From IMG/VR virus record IMGVR_UViG_3300033183_000031, positions 1 through 31,224 of that record: a stretch of DNA of 31,224 bases. The stretch is one strand, 5' to 3'. Shown piece by piece: positions 8,842 to 17,936 of this stretch (position 1 is its first letter; the number at the start of each line of letters is the position of its first letter). The position numbers and the translations under genes were made by a program. The notes below the pieces were generated by a model, which ran no database searches, had not been told where the DNA came from, and saw nothing but the letters and a program-made list of their open reading frames with translations. Source of the stretch: a virus.

Positions 8842-11800
8842 TTAGTGCCTCCAACATAGATTTTAGATGAAGCTCAAACTCATTAGCCATAGGATCATTA
8901 AGCGTAGATACTTGATCTAACATTCTGTTAATCATTCTAGGAATAGAAGTTGGTGAAGCCTGAAGTAGCTTTCTATAGTTAGATGAAACAGAGAGAGGCA
9001 ACCTTTCAAACAGTGGCTCAAATTGACGAGACTCTAATGCATCCAACATTATTGGAGCAATTGTTTGCTGGGCTGCAGAAGCTCTTTCTTCTTTTTCAGC
9101 AAAGAACTGCTCGCGTTCCTCCATAAACTGCGGCGTTGGCATAAAGGTCATACCACCCAATGGATTGATAAATGTCAGATCAGTTTCTGATGTACCTTTA
9201 GGGCCAACCAATGCCTCGGAAATTTGCTCATAACTAGCTTGCATTTCTTCTAATGAGGCCAATCTGCGATTACCCTCTTCAATAGCTGCTTCTTTATCCT
9301 TTTCAGTCTTCTTAGCTTTGTATCCTGCAAAGATTGGTTCATTTGTAGAAAAGAATGCTGGAATAACCACTGGCTCGTCGTTCTCATCAACATAGATTTC
9401 TACTTCTTGAAGATTACGAACACCCGCCTCATCAACAATAACTACGCCATAAGTCATGCCACGATCATCAGAATTAAAACCAACAGGCATTAATTTGAAC
9501 TCAGCTGTATTCCAGTCAATGTTTTTGTCTGTAGTCATTTGAGCCATAGACTTGCGGACATAGCTCATAAACGTATCTTCAAAACCTTTTACTGTAGAAG
9601 ATAATGGATACAAAGTTTTGTTAGAGCCAGCCGATGTAATGATCCGCTCATCCTCAACAAACTGGCTGTCAATTACACCCTTTAGGATGGTATCAATTTC
9701 CTCAAAACGTTTGTCATCTCTCGTTTCAGAAATGCTCTCAAAGTAGTGGACTTTAGCAGCACTTACCAATCGAGCAAACAAATTTGGATTTGTTAATGAC
9801 TCTGGGTAGTTTACGGAAATGTAATCTTCTACATTTTCAGTACGAGCTCTATTTGCCTTATTGCTTGCCTTGCGAGTAAAGAAGGCATCCATATCCTTAG
9901 ATAAGTTAGGATCAGCTATAGAACGGCTTACTTGCTGCAAGTGCTGCATCATAGCTTGAGGATCAGAGTTTGTTTCTGCAAAAGAAACCGCAGCATTCAT
10001 TAGTGCAATCTGATCTGCGTTAAGGCCAGATAGCCCACCTGAGTCAATCTCAAATCCAGCATCAGTTACATAAGACCGTGCAGATCGATAGGTAGAAAGA
10101 ACCCGCTTAACCTCACCCTCATCTGTAATTCGACCTGCTAAGAAAGAGTTGATTGTATCGTACTGAGCTTGAGGCCAATAAGATGGAGATATTTGCTGAA
10201 CAATAGCATTTGTTCGAGCGTCATCAGAATACTCAGGGTTTGTATAAAAATCAGCTGGTATGTTTAACTGACGATCAAGTTTTGCACGTTCAGCTGCTGT
10301 TAAGTCAGATGTGTCCCTTGCATTGTTAAGGACATCATTAAATAACTTTTGGTCTTGGATGTTTTGAATATTTGTTGCATATCGTTCATTTGCTCTTTTG
10401 CCATACTTATTTAAGTTTGTAGTAAAATAGCCAGGATCATCTGAGTTTTCCCGAGCAAGATCAATTGCTTTCTTTTGCTCTTCATTTAACAATGTAGCAT
10501 TAAAGTTTCTGTCTCGTGCATATTGCTGCATCTGATTAGTTACTTTTGGGTTTGATGCAGTGCTAAATGCAACTCGAAGATATTGACCAGAAACAAAGTT
10601 GCTAATCTGGCTCTTATAAGTTTCCTTGCTTGACGGCGACAATGCTGAGTAAAGCTCAGAATCCCGCTGTGTAATTAAATCCTCAAGATCGGCAGTTGTT
10701 TTGGCTTCAGTAAAGCTTGGGTAAAACTCATCTCTTAGATAATTATTGTAAGCAATAGCTGCATCCTGAAATGCTTTGTCCTCTTTGAACCGAACTTCAT
10801 CAGAAATGCTTTCTGCATATCTATCAGCTGCCTCGATCAAACCCGCCTGATTTGTTTGCTCTGCTACACTCAATAAGCTTGTCGCAAGACTGTTTGCTTC
10901 AGGACTTAACTTTGCCTTGTTCTCATCAGTAGGATTCTTTAAGAATGTTTGAATGTTAATAACATCCTCAACGCTCTCAGCCCCAGAAAACAATTTGCTA
11001 GTAAGCGCAGATGTCATGCTTTGAAGTCTAGCTGAAGACTCCATAGTGTATGACTCAACCTCTTGCTGGGTTGCTCCATTCCTAAATGCATTTAATCCAA
11101 GCTCTCGGTCTTGGAGGTAAGCATCAACTGCATCAGCAACAGAGCCAGTTAAACTCCAAGATGATGAGCCTAAAATATCAAAGTATTCTTGCGTTAAATC
11201 ATACTGGCTTGCAGCAGCTTCTGCTTGCCGCTGTCTTGTTTTGATTTCACGATCAAGACGTACTTGATTAATTCCATCAGTAATTAGCTCAGTTCCAAAT
11301 TGAGCAATGCTCTCACGGAATGAAGCTCCACGACCACCAAGCATTTTAGTTAGGTCAGTAAACACCCCACTGGGCATTCGACTTAGATCACCGCTATCTA
11401 TTGCAACCAAAGCTTGCTGCAAGTCGTAATCACTTACCCCCTCTTTAGTCGCCTTATAAAGTTCATATCTTAAAAGACCTCGCGCTTTAGCTTCATCTCT
11501 CTTAAGATCATTTCCAAGAGTAGCGTTTGGAAGTATTGTTCCAGCTTCAACATTAATACCATCAAGATTAACGCCAGCTGCTATAGTTCGTTGACCTAAC
11601 TCAAAGTTGCCAACCGCAAAAGCGTCTTCAATGCTAGATAGGTTTTCAGTGGAACTGTTTGCGTAAGCTAGCTGATCATTCTTTTCCTGACGAGCTTGCG
11701 CTTGTAGCTGCAATGCCCTGTATTTACTACCCTGTACGCTTGTTCCAATACTTTGGATCACTTGCTTAAATACAGTAGACTCTTCAACATTAGACATCTC

Positions 11801-12208
11801 GGCAATATAATCAGACATTGCTTGACGGAATGCTTCAGGACTCTTGCTAAATTGAATGGCCAGCTCTTTAGATTTGTCTTCAATCTCGGTGCTAATTTCT
11901 GTTTCAAAGCGCTGAAGCAATACTTGCTGATAAGCATTTTGAGCAATACGACCAAAACCTTTTGGACCTTCATAAATCTTGGGGCGACCAGTTTCTGGAT
12001 CAAGTTCAATAATCTCAGATCGCTCTAATCCTTGAGCGTATTCTATACCAGCTTTCTTAGCATCTTCAGCTGCACGTTGAGCAAGTTGTTGTTGTGCTTG
12101 CGCCCCCGCTTTAGCAACTGCTTCACCTACAATAACACCGCCACGAGATGCTCGTGCAACACCAACTGGTCCTATTTTAAACTGACGCTTTTCTCTAATA
12201 ACTGCCAT
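8831..12208 (-). CDS. gp15-like internal virion (ejection) protein
   Basis: The protein has 1125 residues, larger than T7 gp15 (about 750), almost entirely alpha-helical and soluble, rich in A, Q, E and S, with no cysteine noticed. The N-terminus is RQFKIGPVGVARASRGGVIVGEAVAKAG, followed by a long alanine/glutamine helix, a pattern typical of gp15-like proteins of marine podoviruses. It lies between the gp14-like and gp16-like genes, in the T7 order, overlapping the latter by 11 bases and 4 bases from the former. AGGAT precedes the ATG. The role (ejected during infection, building the trans-periplasmic conduit) is inferred from order and composition, not from a catalytic motif. Confidence 0.75.
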   Translation of the reverse strand: MAVIREKRQFKIGPVGVARASRGGVIVGEAVAKAGAQAQQQLAQRAAEDAKKAGIEYAQGLERSEIIELDPETGRPKIYEGPKGFGRIAQNAYQQVLLQRFETEISTEIEDKSKELAIQFSKSPEAFRQAMSDYIAEMSNVEESTVFKQVIQSIGTSVQGSKYRALQLQAQARQEKNDQLAYANSSTENLSSIEDAFAVGNFELGQRTIAAGVNLDGINVEAGTILPNATLGNDLKRDEAKARGLLRYELYKATKEGVSDYDLQQALVAIDSGDLSRMPSGVFTDLTKMLGGRGASFRESIAQFGTELITDGINQVRLDREIKTRQRQAEAAASQYDLTQEYFDILGSSSWSLTGSVADAVDAYLQDRELGLNAFRNGATQQEVESYTMESSARLQSMTSALTSKLFSGAESVEDVINIQTFLKNPTDENKAKLSPEANSLATSLLSVAEQTNQAGLIEAADRYAESISDEVRFKEDKAFQDAAIAYNNYLRDEFYPSFTEAKTTADLEDLITQRDSELYSALSPSSKETYKSQISNFVSGQYLRVAFSTASNPKVTNQMQQYARDRNFNATLLNEEQKKAIDLARENSDDPGYFTTNLNKYGKRANERYATNIQNIQDQKLFNDVLNNARDTSDLTAAERAKLDRQLNIPADFYTNPEYSDDARTNAIVQQISPSYWPQAQYDTINSFLAGRITDEGEVKRVLSTYRSARSYVTDAGFEIDSGGLSGLNADQIALMNAAVSFAETNSDPQAMMQHLQQVSRSIADPNLSKDMDAFFTRKASNKANRARTENVEDYISVNYPESLTNPNLFARLVSAAKVHYFESISETRDDKRFEEIDTILKGVIDSQFVEDERIITSAGSNKTLYPLSSTVKGFEDTFMSYVRKSMAQMTTDKNIDWNTAEFKLMPVGFNSDDRGMTYGVVIVDEAGVRNLQEVEIYVDENDEPVVIPAFFSTNEPIFAGYKAKKTEKDKEAAIEEGNRRLASLEEMQASYEQISEALVGPKGTSETDLTFINPLGGMTFMPTPQFMEEREQFFAEKEERASAAQQTIAPIMLDALESRQFEPLFERLPLSVSSNYRKLLQASPTSIPRMINRMLDQVSTLNDPMANEFELHLKSMLEALSGS

Positions 12209-12212
12209 ATTG

Positions 12213-12671
12213 CTATCCTGTTGGTGTTACTTTAGCTAAACTATCCTGATAGTCTGCATAACCTTGTGCCATTGTGGTAAATGCACCAATCATTGCAGCT
12301 TGTCTACGCGCCCTGCCCTCAATACGAGTTGCCGTTGCTTGTTGCTGAAGTTTCATAGCCTCAAAAACGCCCATCAAATCTGAGCGATTAGTATCTTCAA
12401 CTGCTATTTCTTTTTGCCTATCCAAAAATGCAGTCACAGATCGATCAGAAGATACATCCCGACCCATAGCAGAAAACGAAGCAATGTTTGCTTTCACATT
12501 ATATCGATATTGCTCAAGACGGTCATTGTGTCGTTGCAAAGCCTCAGTTTGACTTATGACTTTTTGCGTTTCAATATTAAAAGCATCTAGCTTTCCAGCT
12601 TCCTCAGCGGCTCTTCCAGCTGCAATTTGACCCGCTGCGCTAACACCAGCTGCAATAAGTTGCCAAACCAT
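12213..12671 (-). CDS. gp14-like internal virion (ejection) protein
   Basis: The protein has 152 residues, similar to or a little shorter than T7 gp14 (about 196). The N-terminus WQLIAAGVSAAGQIAAGRAAEEAG is a small-residue amphipathic helix able to insert in membranes. It is followed by a long helix (KLDAFNIETQKVISQTEALQRHNDRLEQY) and a C-terminal alanine-rich helix. This layout is characteristic of gp14-like ejection proteins, which form the outer-membrane pore during DNA entry. It precedes the gp15- and gp16-like genes, as in T7. GAGG lies 11 bases before the ATG. Confidence 0.75.
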   Translation of the reverse strand: MVWQLIAAGVSAAGQIAAGRAAEEAGKLDAFNIETQKVISQTEALQRHNDRLEQYRYNVKANIASFSAMGRDVSSDRSVTAFLDRQKEIAVEDTNRSDLMGVFEAMKLQQQATATRIEGRARRQAAMIGAFTTMAQGYADYQDSLAKVTPTG

Positions 12672-12696
12672 TAGACCATTAACCTCATTGCTAAAA

Positions 12697-14901
12697 TCAT
12701 GTTATCAACTCCGCTACTATCCCATTAACTTGCAAGCTTAATGGATCATCTTGTTCTATTGTGATCTGTGGATTGCGATCATATCCAAGAACACGGAACT
12801 CTTTCTTACCAGTAAATCCAGTCTCCGTTACCAGTGGGCGTGTGTTTACCTTCATTGATCGAGCATCTTTAACGTCTACAACCACGTTAGCTAGACCACG
12901 AATCTCACCAGTCGCAGGGCCATTGCCCATGCTGGCATCAATCGGATTGGTTACAACCTTCGCTGTAAACTTCTTGCCGACATACGCATGAGTAAAGCCC
13001 AAGCCAGTATATGCCGTAAGGTCAACTTCATCATCTGAGTTTACTGTGAAAGAGCCAAGGTGCGACTGCGTAGTGCCATCAGTCACAATAACATCAATCA
13101 CATCATCTTCTTCGTACAGATCGCTTACATCAACCTTGTCAGAACTAATCGCCTCATACAGCCAGAAGTCTAAGCCAACATCCTCTTTGAACTCGCATAG
13201 CTGCAAGTTACCACCAGAGTCATAAACATTTGCAAAGATACGATCCTCGATGCAGATCACTGAGCAGAACGATCCATCTGTTGTTACCCGCGTCCAAGAG
13301 GCTCGACGTTCAGCACGATTGGACGAGAACAAAGCAGCATCACCATTGCCCATAGTTAAGACTGCATAACTATCAGGTAAGCCAAAGCCACTGTGTGCAA
13401 CACTCATACACTTAGGATCATCGATCAGATGTGAGGCAAGCGTAGAGATTGCATTCGCAGTGTAGGCATCTTCACTGTCGGTGTAGAGATATTCACGAAC
13501 AACTTTACCGTTGTTAGCAACAAAGATCGTTGCACCATCAATCGGGCTTGGCAGAACATGAGCAACCCCATATGGAGTTTGCTTTCTGATCTGAGCATTC
13601 GTCGGCGTAATTGCTTGGTTCAAGTAAGTCGGAATGTATAGTTCGCTCGATGCAGTAAAGACTTGCAGATCACGGTTAGAAACCATGTAGCGGATTTCAT
13701 TTACATCCCCAGTTGCAGCAACCAGTGCAATCGAGTCATTGTCAGCAGCATCCCCAACATCGAAGTTAAAAAACTGACCAATCTTAGACATCCATACCGA
13801 ATCAGGTTCGGCAAGCGTTCCACCAAACACTAGACGGTTTTCATGGAATGTAACCGCAGCAGGATACCCGCGAACAGAAGACCAGGATTGTTCATCCCAG
13901 TCCAATGTTGGCGCATGAGTTACTAAGCTGATGTAGCCGCCACCATCTTCTGCACTCGTTGCATTTGCACCAGCAGTGATTGTGTAAGTATTATCATCAA
14001 TGATGTCGCCAACTGTGCGAGCGCCATTTAAGTTTGCAGTAGTGATACCACCAACAGAAGATGCTTCCTCTAGAGTAATAGACTCACCGCCCTCGAACCC
14101 ATGTGCGATATGAGTTACCTCTACAACATCGCTACCTTCTCTTGTGCGCAGCGGGTTCAAAACAGAAAGGCGTATCTTTAATTCATCGACAACGGTTCCT
14201 GTTACGACAGTTGCTGATGTGTATCCAGTAATCTCTATCTCAGATTGACCATAACGAATGATCGTTCCAACGTGATCTGACTCCCAGTAATCAGCACTCG
14301 TTGTCAGAGTAACCCCACTTCCGCTTGTAGCAGAAGGATCAAGCGTAACACCTTGCGACTGAAAGCGAGTATATGGCTGATAAGTTTTGTTGCCATCAGC
14401 ACGTTGGTCAAAGGTAAAAACGCTAATCTCAAAGTCAGTTAAAGATGTGCGTGTTAGCATTCTTGGTGCAAACAACGGATGACAGATAAACATAACATCG
14501 CCGTATTGCGCTGTCGTGTATTCCTGCAAGTAGTCTTCATCGAAAGGAAGATCGTTGCTATCTGTGTCCTGAGTGATTGTCTCTACAAGAGTAACACTGC
14601 CATCAGTCTCTAGCTGAAAGCAGCGCACTTTACCCTCTTCAACGGAAATAACGTACTCTTCATTGTTATCAAAGATAAAGCGGAACAAGTGAGACTGTGC
14701 AGTGCCAGCCCCACCACTAAGACCATAGTCGTAGATATGCTTTAGCCCGAAGCGTTTTTTTACTGATCCTTCAGCCATAACGACCATATTCTCTAGGCGT
14801 TGGGCTGACTGAGCATAAACAGGCGAATCAGTTCTCATTAACAATGAGTCACTTACTTCACCATACTGAAAGCTGCTAATAGGAACTCGTACTTTCTGCA
14901 T
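12697..14901 (-). CDS. Tail tubular protein B (T7 gp12-like nozzle)
   Basis: The protein has 734 residues, close to T7 gp12 (about 790). The N-terminus reads VPISSFQYGEVSDSLLMRTDSPVYAQSAQRLENMVV, then EGSVKKRFGLKHI. This is the beginning shared by gp12-like nozzle proteins of marine podoviruses, where the gene product is first threaded with short-tail partners. Further marks are YPAAVTFHENRLVFGGT and SLVNxxR-like strands of the beta-propeller-like nozzle. The protein closes the tail tip and opens on adsorption. It overlaps the gp11-like gene by one base (TAATG), with AAAGG 8 bases before the ATG. Confidence 0.9.
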   Translation of the reverse strand: MQKVRVPISSFQYGEVSDSLLMRTDSPVYAQSAQRLENMVVMAEGSVKKRFGLKHIYDYGLSGGAGTAQSHLFRFIFDNNEEYVISVEEGKVRCFQLETDGSVTLVETITQDTDSNDLPFDEDYLQEYTTAQYGDVMFICHPLFAPRMLTRTSLTDFEISVFTFDQRADGNKTYQPYTRFQSQGVTLDPSATSGSGVTLTTSADYWESDHVGTIIRYGQSEIEITGYTSATVVTGTVVDELKIRLSVLNPLRTREGSDVVEVTHIAHGFEGGESITLEEASSVGGITTANLNGARTVGDIIDDNTYTITAGANATSAEDGGGYISLVTHAPTLDWDEQSWSSVRGYPAAVTFHENRLVFGGTLAEPDSVWMSKIGQFFNFDVGDAADNDSIALVAATGDVNEIRYMVSNRDLQVFTASSELYIPTYLNQAITPTNAQIRKQTPYGVAHVLPSPIDGATIFVANNGKVVREYLYTDSEDAYTANAISTLASHLIDDPKCMSVAHSGFGLPDSYAVLTMGNGDAALFSSNRAERRASWTRVTTDGSFCSVICIEDRIFANVYDSGGNLQLCEFKEDVGLDFWLYEAISSDKVDVSDLYEEDDVIDVIVTDGTTQSHLGSFTVNSDDEVDLTAYTGLGFTHAYVGKKFTAKVVTNPIDASMGNGPATGEIRGLANVVVDVKDARSMKVNTRPLVTETGFTGKKEFRVLGYDRNPQITIEQDDPLSLQVNGIVAELIT

Positions 14902-15485
14902 TAGCTGCGCCTTTCAGCAATAAACCTCGATGTGTTGAGTTTGCGTGTTGTTTGCTGTTGTGAATGTAGTCTACGCGCTTGGCGCATTTGATAGTCTGCT
15001 TTTTGCTCCATCAATGAAGCTAAGCTAGAGTCTCTCGCAACAGATACAGCAAGAACGCCAGCCATCATATATTCAACAGCAGTTGTGAAATATGGAGGCC
15101 ATGTGGATTCATCAGCACGGAATACATAGTCAGCAATTACAGTGTCAGTTGCCACCGCATTGCAAAATACTTTGCTTCCGTACAGGTCAAACTTGATTGG
15201 ATATTCGTTTACCGTAACAGCACTCAGCATAATCACCTCAGAAGGTAACTGATATGCTGCATCCCAGCGTCCAGTTGGAGCGGCTGCTAAACGGTTTAGT
15301 TCAGCCTGATCTGTTGCAAAGCGCCAGCGTGAATTGGTCAACGCGGCACGAGCCATGTCTTCATACATTGCGGAGCTAACAGACGCTTCCGCAGTGCCAT
15401 CCTCAAACGATTGAATCGCGTCACCCCCAATCAAGAGAGATGCGCGAGAGCAGATTTTTATTGGCGTGTTTGCTACATCAGGCAT
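14901..15485 (-). CDS. Tail tubular protein A (T7 gp11-like gatekeeper)
   Basis: The protein has 194 residues, as in T7 gp11 (196). It contains ICSRASLLIGGDAIQSFEDGTAEA, then MYEDMARAALTNSRWRFA, and LPSEVIML at about 80, all typical of the phage tail tubular A family that forms the ring between portal and nozzle. The start ATG has no visible Shine-Dalgarno sequence and lies only 11 bases after the terminator hairpin at 15496-15511. Translation may therefore depend on read-through mRNA and weak initiation, which would keep its level far below that of the capsid protein. Confidence 0.85.
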   Translation of the reverse strand: MPDVANTPIKICSRASLLIGGDAIQSFEDGTAEASVSSAMYEDMARAALTNSRWRFATDQAELNRLAAAPTGRWDAAYQLPSEVIMLSAVTVNEYPIKFDLYGSKVFCNAVATDTVIADYVFRADESTWPPYFTTAVEYMMAGVLAVSVARDSSLASLMEQKADYQMRQARRLHSQQQTTRKLNTSRFIAERRS

Positions 15486-15495
15486 GTGTAAAGTT

Positions 15496-15511
15496 GGGGG
15501 CCGAAGCCCCC
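15496..15511 (-). terminator. Rho-independent-like terminator after the capsid operon
   Basis: On the minus strand GGGGGC-TTCG-GCCCCC, a six-base-pair stem capped by a TTCG tetraloop, is followed by AACTTT. It stands between the small structural gene and the gp11-like gene, the position of the T7 T-phi terminator after gene 10. The U tract is poor, so partial read-through is likely. Confidence 0.65.
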
Positions 15512-15518
15512 ATCCCTA

Positions 15519-15788
15519 TTAGTCGCTGTCTGTTGATGTGATGGCAACGCCATCTACAACATCAACAGTGCTGCCATCATTTGCATTTACATATGTGTAA
15601 AAGACAGCAGGTGTTCCATCAGTGTCAGCAGCAACACAAACAATGTCATAAAGATTCAACATGTTTGCTGCATTGTTGAAGTAACCTGCAGTGTTTACGT
15701 CTGCTTGCGTATCTGTAGTTGTGTACTTCCAGAATGCAACGCCTGACGCGCCACCAATGCGAACTAGGTTTGCTGAGTTATAAGCCAT
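15519..15788 (-). CDS. Small structural protein next to the capsid gene (possible head decoration)
   Basis: The protein has 89 residues. The pattern NLVRIGGASGVAFWKYTTTDTQADVNTAGYF, then MLNLYDIVCVAADTDGTPAVFYTYVN, is a small beta-rich fold known from many phages, usually just downstream of the capsid gene. AAGGAGA precedes the ATG, and the gene sits between the major capsid gene (12 bases away) and the terminator, so it should be made at the same high level. That supports a stoichiometric capsid partner such as a decoration or cement protein, but this is inference from position. Confidence 0.65.
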   Translation of the reverse strand: MAYNSANLVRIGGASGVAFWKYTTTDTQADVNTAGYFNNAANMLNLYDIVCVAADTDGTPAVFYTYVNANDGSTVDVVDGVAITSTDSD

Positions 15789-15800
15789 AATTCAGTCTCC

Positions 15801-16610
15801 TTAGTTGTTATCTAGGACTTCATAGACACCATCGTCATCAATAACGACAGCACCCATAGACATCATAGATGTTGTTAGGTGTGAGACTTTTTCTGCAATG
15901 TAGTTGATCTCAGTCTGAACATCAGAGTTGATGCCCAAGCCAACAGCAGATGTGTGGTACGCAAAGTTCTTACCACCAGCAACAGCAGACGTTGAGAAAA
16001 TCTTGAAGCCCAAGAACTCTTTCATTGTCATGCCGCCAGCGAATGGCAAGTTTTGTGGACCAACAAAGTCAGATGATGCGAACTCGGTGATTGCGAACAA
16101 GTCAGCAAAACCAGCAGGTGACATCGCAAGATAGCGTTGACCATCTTCTGGAATGTCTGCGTTACCGAATGTCTCAAACAATGACAGCAAGTCTGCTTTT
16201 TCAAGAGCAGATGATGTGTCGTGAATTTGAGTTGAGTTTGCACCTGAATCCATTGCAGTTGTTAGGATTTCGTCAGTCTTACGACCTAGTGCAGCAGCGG
16301 CTGATTGAGCAACAGCTTGACGCTCGTTGATGTTGATTTTCAACTCGTCTAGCTTGTCGATGTACTCAGGCGCATAGTAGTCAGCCATAGTAGCTTCTAC
16401 GTTTGTGTGCGCCAACTCCATTGGAGTTACGTTACCGTTGCGTGATTTAGTTGTTGCAGAGCCTTTTCCAATGATTTGGAAACGAGCAACTGAGCCAGTC
16501 ACATTTGTAGAGCGAACAGTGTTCCGTAGCTTGGAACCCATGCGCTGATACGCCATGTGAACTTCTGTCTCAAACTGCTTGATAAAGGCTTGATCGATTG
16601 TATTAGCCAT
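15801..16610 (-). CDS. Major capsid protein
   Basis: The protein has 269 residues, shorter than T7 gp10A (345) but like the capsid proteins of many marine podoviruses. Marks seen are FETEVHMAYQRMGSKLRNTVR at the N-terminus, SVARFQIIGKGSATTKSRNG (about 40-60), then YAPEYIDKLDELKININERQAVAQSAAAALGRKTDEI (about 80-115), the alpha-helical spine and E-loop region of HK97-fold T7-like shell proteins. AGGA lies 9-12 bases upstream of the ATG. The gene follows the scaffold and GNAT-like genes and has terminators before and after. Confidence 0.92.
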   Translation of the reverse strand: MANTIDQAFIKQFETEVHMAYQRMGSKLRNTVRSTNVTGSVARFQIIGKGSATTKSRNGNVTPMELAHTNVEATMADYYAPEYIDKLDELKININERQAVAQSAAAALGRKTDEILTTAMDSGANSTQIHDTSSALEKADLLSLFETFGNADIPEDGQRYLAMSPAGFADLFAITEFASSDFVGPQNLPFAGGMTMKEFLGFKIFSTSAVAGGKNFAYHTSAVGLGINSDVQTEINYIAEKVSHLTTSMMSMGAVVIDDDGVYEVLDNN

Positions 16611-16690
16611 TTTTTCAGTCCTAAGTGAAGTTTCGGTTTGCTACGGGTATCTGCGTTTTCATCTCAGTTCGGGTATCCACAAGGGGCCGA
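16611..16690 (-). other. Leader of the capsid gene
   Basis: This 80-base untranslated stretch lies before the capsid ATG. On the minus strand GATACCCG occurs twice, 25 bases apart, and a modest ribosome site (AGGACTGAAAAA) precedes the start. No clear sigma70 -10/-35 pair is visible. The nearest promoter-like element is at 16746-16757, inside the end of the upstream gene. Confidence 0.4.
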
Positions 16691-17284
16691 TCAATGCACT
16701 ACAGGCCGTGATGTGCCATCATAAACATTTTTTCCGTTGGGATTACAACGCACAAAATCAACGTACTTGTGCGGCCCCATCGTTGCTACACCCACTGCTT
16801 CAAAGTCTAACCAAGCTGCCCAGTCTAAGACAAACTCAAAGTCACCGTTGATTGTCATTGATAAACCAGCGTGTGATTGATCGAAGAAGTTGACCAGCAT
16901 TCGTGATCCACGCGCCATTGCATGGAAGTTTTCTTTGATCTTGTCGGAAAACATTGCAAACATCTGAGGCCAAGTCTGATCGTCATCAAACCAAAGGCCG
17001 CCCACCATAATAAAGCTTTCGCCTTCTTTACGGCAGATGTAGCACTCTGACGTTTCATACATCTCAATCAAAGCTTCCCTTACGTCAACATGGCCTAGTA
17101 TTGCCAGTTCATGTCGGTTCTCTAAGCTGAGATTTTGAGCCACTTCTTCAACGTGGTCTAAAGTAAAAGGGGTAAGATAGAACTTACCCCTTTGCAGTAT
17201 CTTAATCTCGGTAGATGTTTTGGAACCCTTCGGTAACTTGCTTGATGAAGAGCGGGTCTTTATCTTTCCAGTACCTTGGGTCAT
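16691..17284 (-). CDS. GNAT-fold-like protein (T7 gp13-like)
   Basis: The protein has 197 residues. The central part (SECYICRKEGESFIMVGGLWFDDDQTW, then MARGSRMLVNFFDQSHAGLSMTINGDFEFVLDWAAWLDFEAVG) resembles the acetyltransferase-like fold of T7 gp13, a small virion-associated protein. The family role is assembly-related; enzymatic acetylation is not shown. The ATG at 17284 has GGGAG upstream and lies 83 bases inside the scaffold gene in another frame. Residues 1-30 are low-complexity (S, K, T) and run through the terminator at 17167-17194, so a later, non-ATG start is possible. The 3' end carries a copy of the late promoter element that could serve the capsid gene. Confidence 0.55.
   Translation of the reverse strand: MTQGTGKIKTRSSSSKLPKGSKTSTEIKILQRGKFYLTPFTLDHVEEVAQNLSLENRHELAILGHVDVREALIEMYETSECYICRKEGESFIMVGGLWFDDDQTWPQMFAMFSDKIKENFHAMARGSRMLVNFFDQSHAGLSMTINGDFEFVLDWAAWLDFEAVGVATMGPHKYVDFVRCNPNGKNVYDGTSRPVVH
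16746..16757 (-). promoter_or_regulatory. Putative late promoter element upstream of capsid gene
   Basis: Minus strand TTTTGTGCGTTG, identical over 12 bases to the elements before the tail-fibre and portal groups. It lies 136 bases before the capsid start, inside the last codons of the GNAT-like gene, where it encodes ordinary residues (FVRCN). The greater distance makes it less certain than the other copies. Confidence 0.35.
17167..17194 (-). terminator. Rho-independent terminator after the scaffold gene, inside the GNAT-like ORF
   Basis: On the minus strand AAAGGGGTAAG-TTCTAT-CTTACCCCTTT forms a perfect 11-base-pair stem with a six-base loop, followed by TACTTT. It begins 8 bases after the scaffold stop codon. 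It also lies within the 5' part of the GNAT-like reading frame, so terminated transcripts would lose that gene. Confidence 0.7.
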
Positions 17285-17936
17285 TCATCATCTCCCGAAG
17301 TTCGCGCTCTGATGTTTGCGCGGCTGGTTGTGTGTTACCAGCAAAGTTGCCATCCTTCATCGCCTCTTGGATTGCTTCAAGGGCGATGATTCCTTCGTGA
17401 CTCTCGCACATGCGCTCGATGGCTGGCAATGCTTCTTTTGGGAAAAACTTATTCGCGAACACAGAAGCTGCTTCAATTCGTGCTTCCGCATTGTCGCCAA
17501 GCTTTGAAGCTTCTGCCTCAAGGTCAGGCTGGTTGCCCATGACTGCCTGAGCATACATCTCAATCCCTTGTTCAAACTCTTCTTGACTGTAGCCATTCTC
17601 GAATGAATGTTCTGACCACCACTTCAATAGCTCATTGTCTACTGATGCATCCTGATCGATGCTATCTGGCAGTTGATAATCACCCGCTGTTTCTGGACGA
17701 CCACTAAACGCTTCATTTTGTATTTCTTCCATGATTGCGTTGCGGATGTCTTCTTCCTTACTGCCAAGCTTTGACTCAAGCTCTTTATATGCTTTAGCTA
17801 AATCTTCGCCTGTTTTGTATTTTTCAGGAAGCCATTCAGGTCGATCTGTAGCCTCTACCTGTTCTACATCTGCTTCTGTTACAAAGTCGCGCCCATCTGC
17901 TGCTGCTACTTCTACTGCTGCTTCTTGGTCACTCAT
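17202..17936 (-). CDS. Capsid assembly scaffold (T7 gp9-like)
   Basis: The protein has 244 residues, acidic and glutamate/alanine-rich. It contains RPEWLPEKYKTGEDLAKAYKELESKLG (about 32-58), a strong mark of podovirus scaffolds, then a helical middle and the C-terminal helix-turn-helix LREMMNDPRYWKDKDPLFIKQVTEGF, which in this family contacts the capsid protein. It lies between portal/Bbp19 and capsid genes, as expected. AGGAGT lies 7 bases before the ATG, and the start overlaps the upstream gene by 4 bases (ATGA). It would direct procapsid assembly and then leave or be recycled. Confidence 0.88.
   Translation of the reverse strand: MSDQEAAVEVAAADGRDFVTEADVEQVEATDRPEWLPEKYKTGEDLAKAYKELESKLGSKEEDIRNAIMEEIQNEAFSGRPETAGDYQLPDSIDQDASVDNELLKWWSEHSFENGYSQEEFEQGIEMYAQAVMGNQPDLEAEASKLGDNAEARIEAASVFANKFFPKEALPAIERMCESHEGIIALEAIQEAMKDGNFAGNTQPAAQTSERELREMMNDPRYWKDKDPLFIKQVTEGFQNIYRD

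Noticed and set aside
16691-17284. True acetyltransferase enzyme
   Set aside because: Only a fold-level resemblance to T7 gp13; the acetyl-CoA-binding R/QxxGxG/A motif is not evident.
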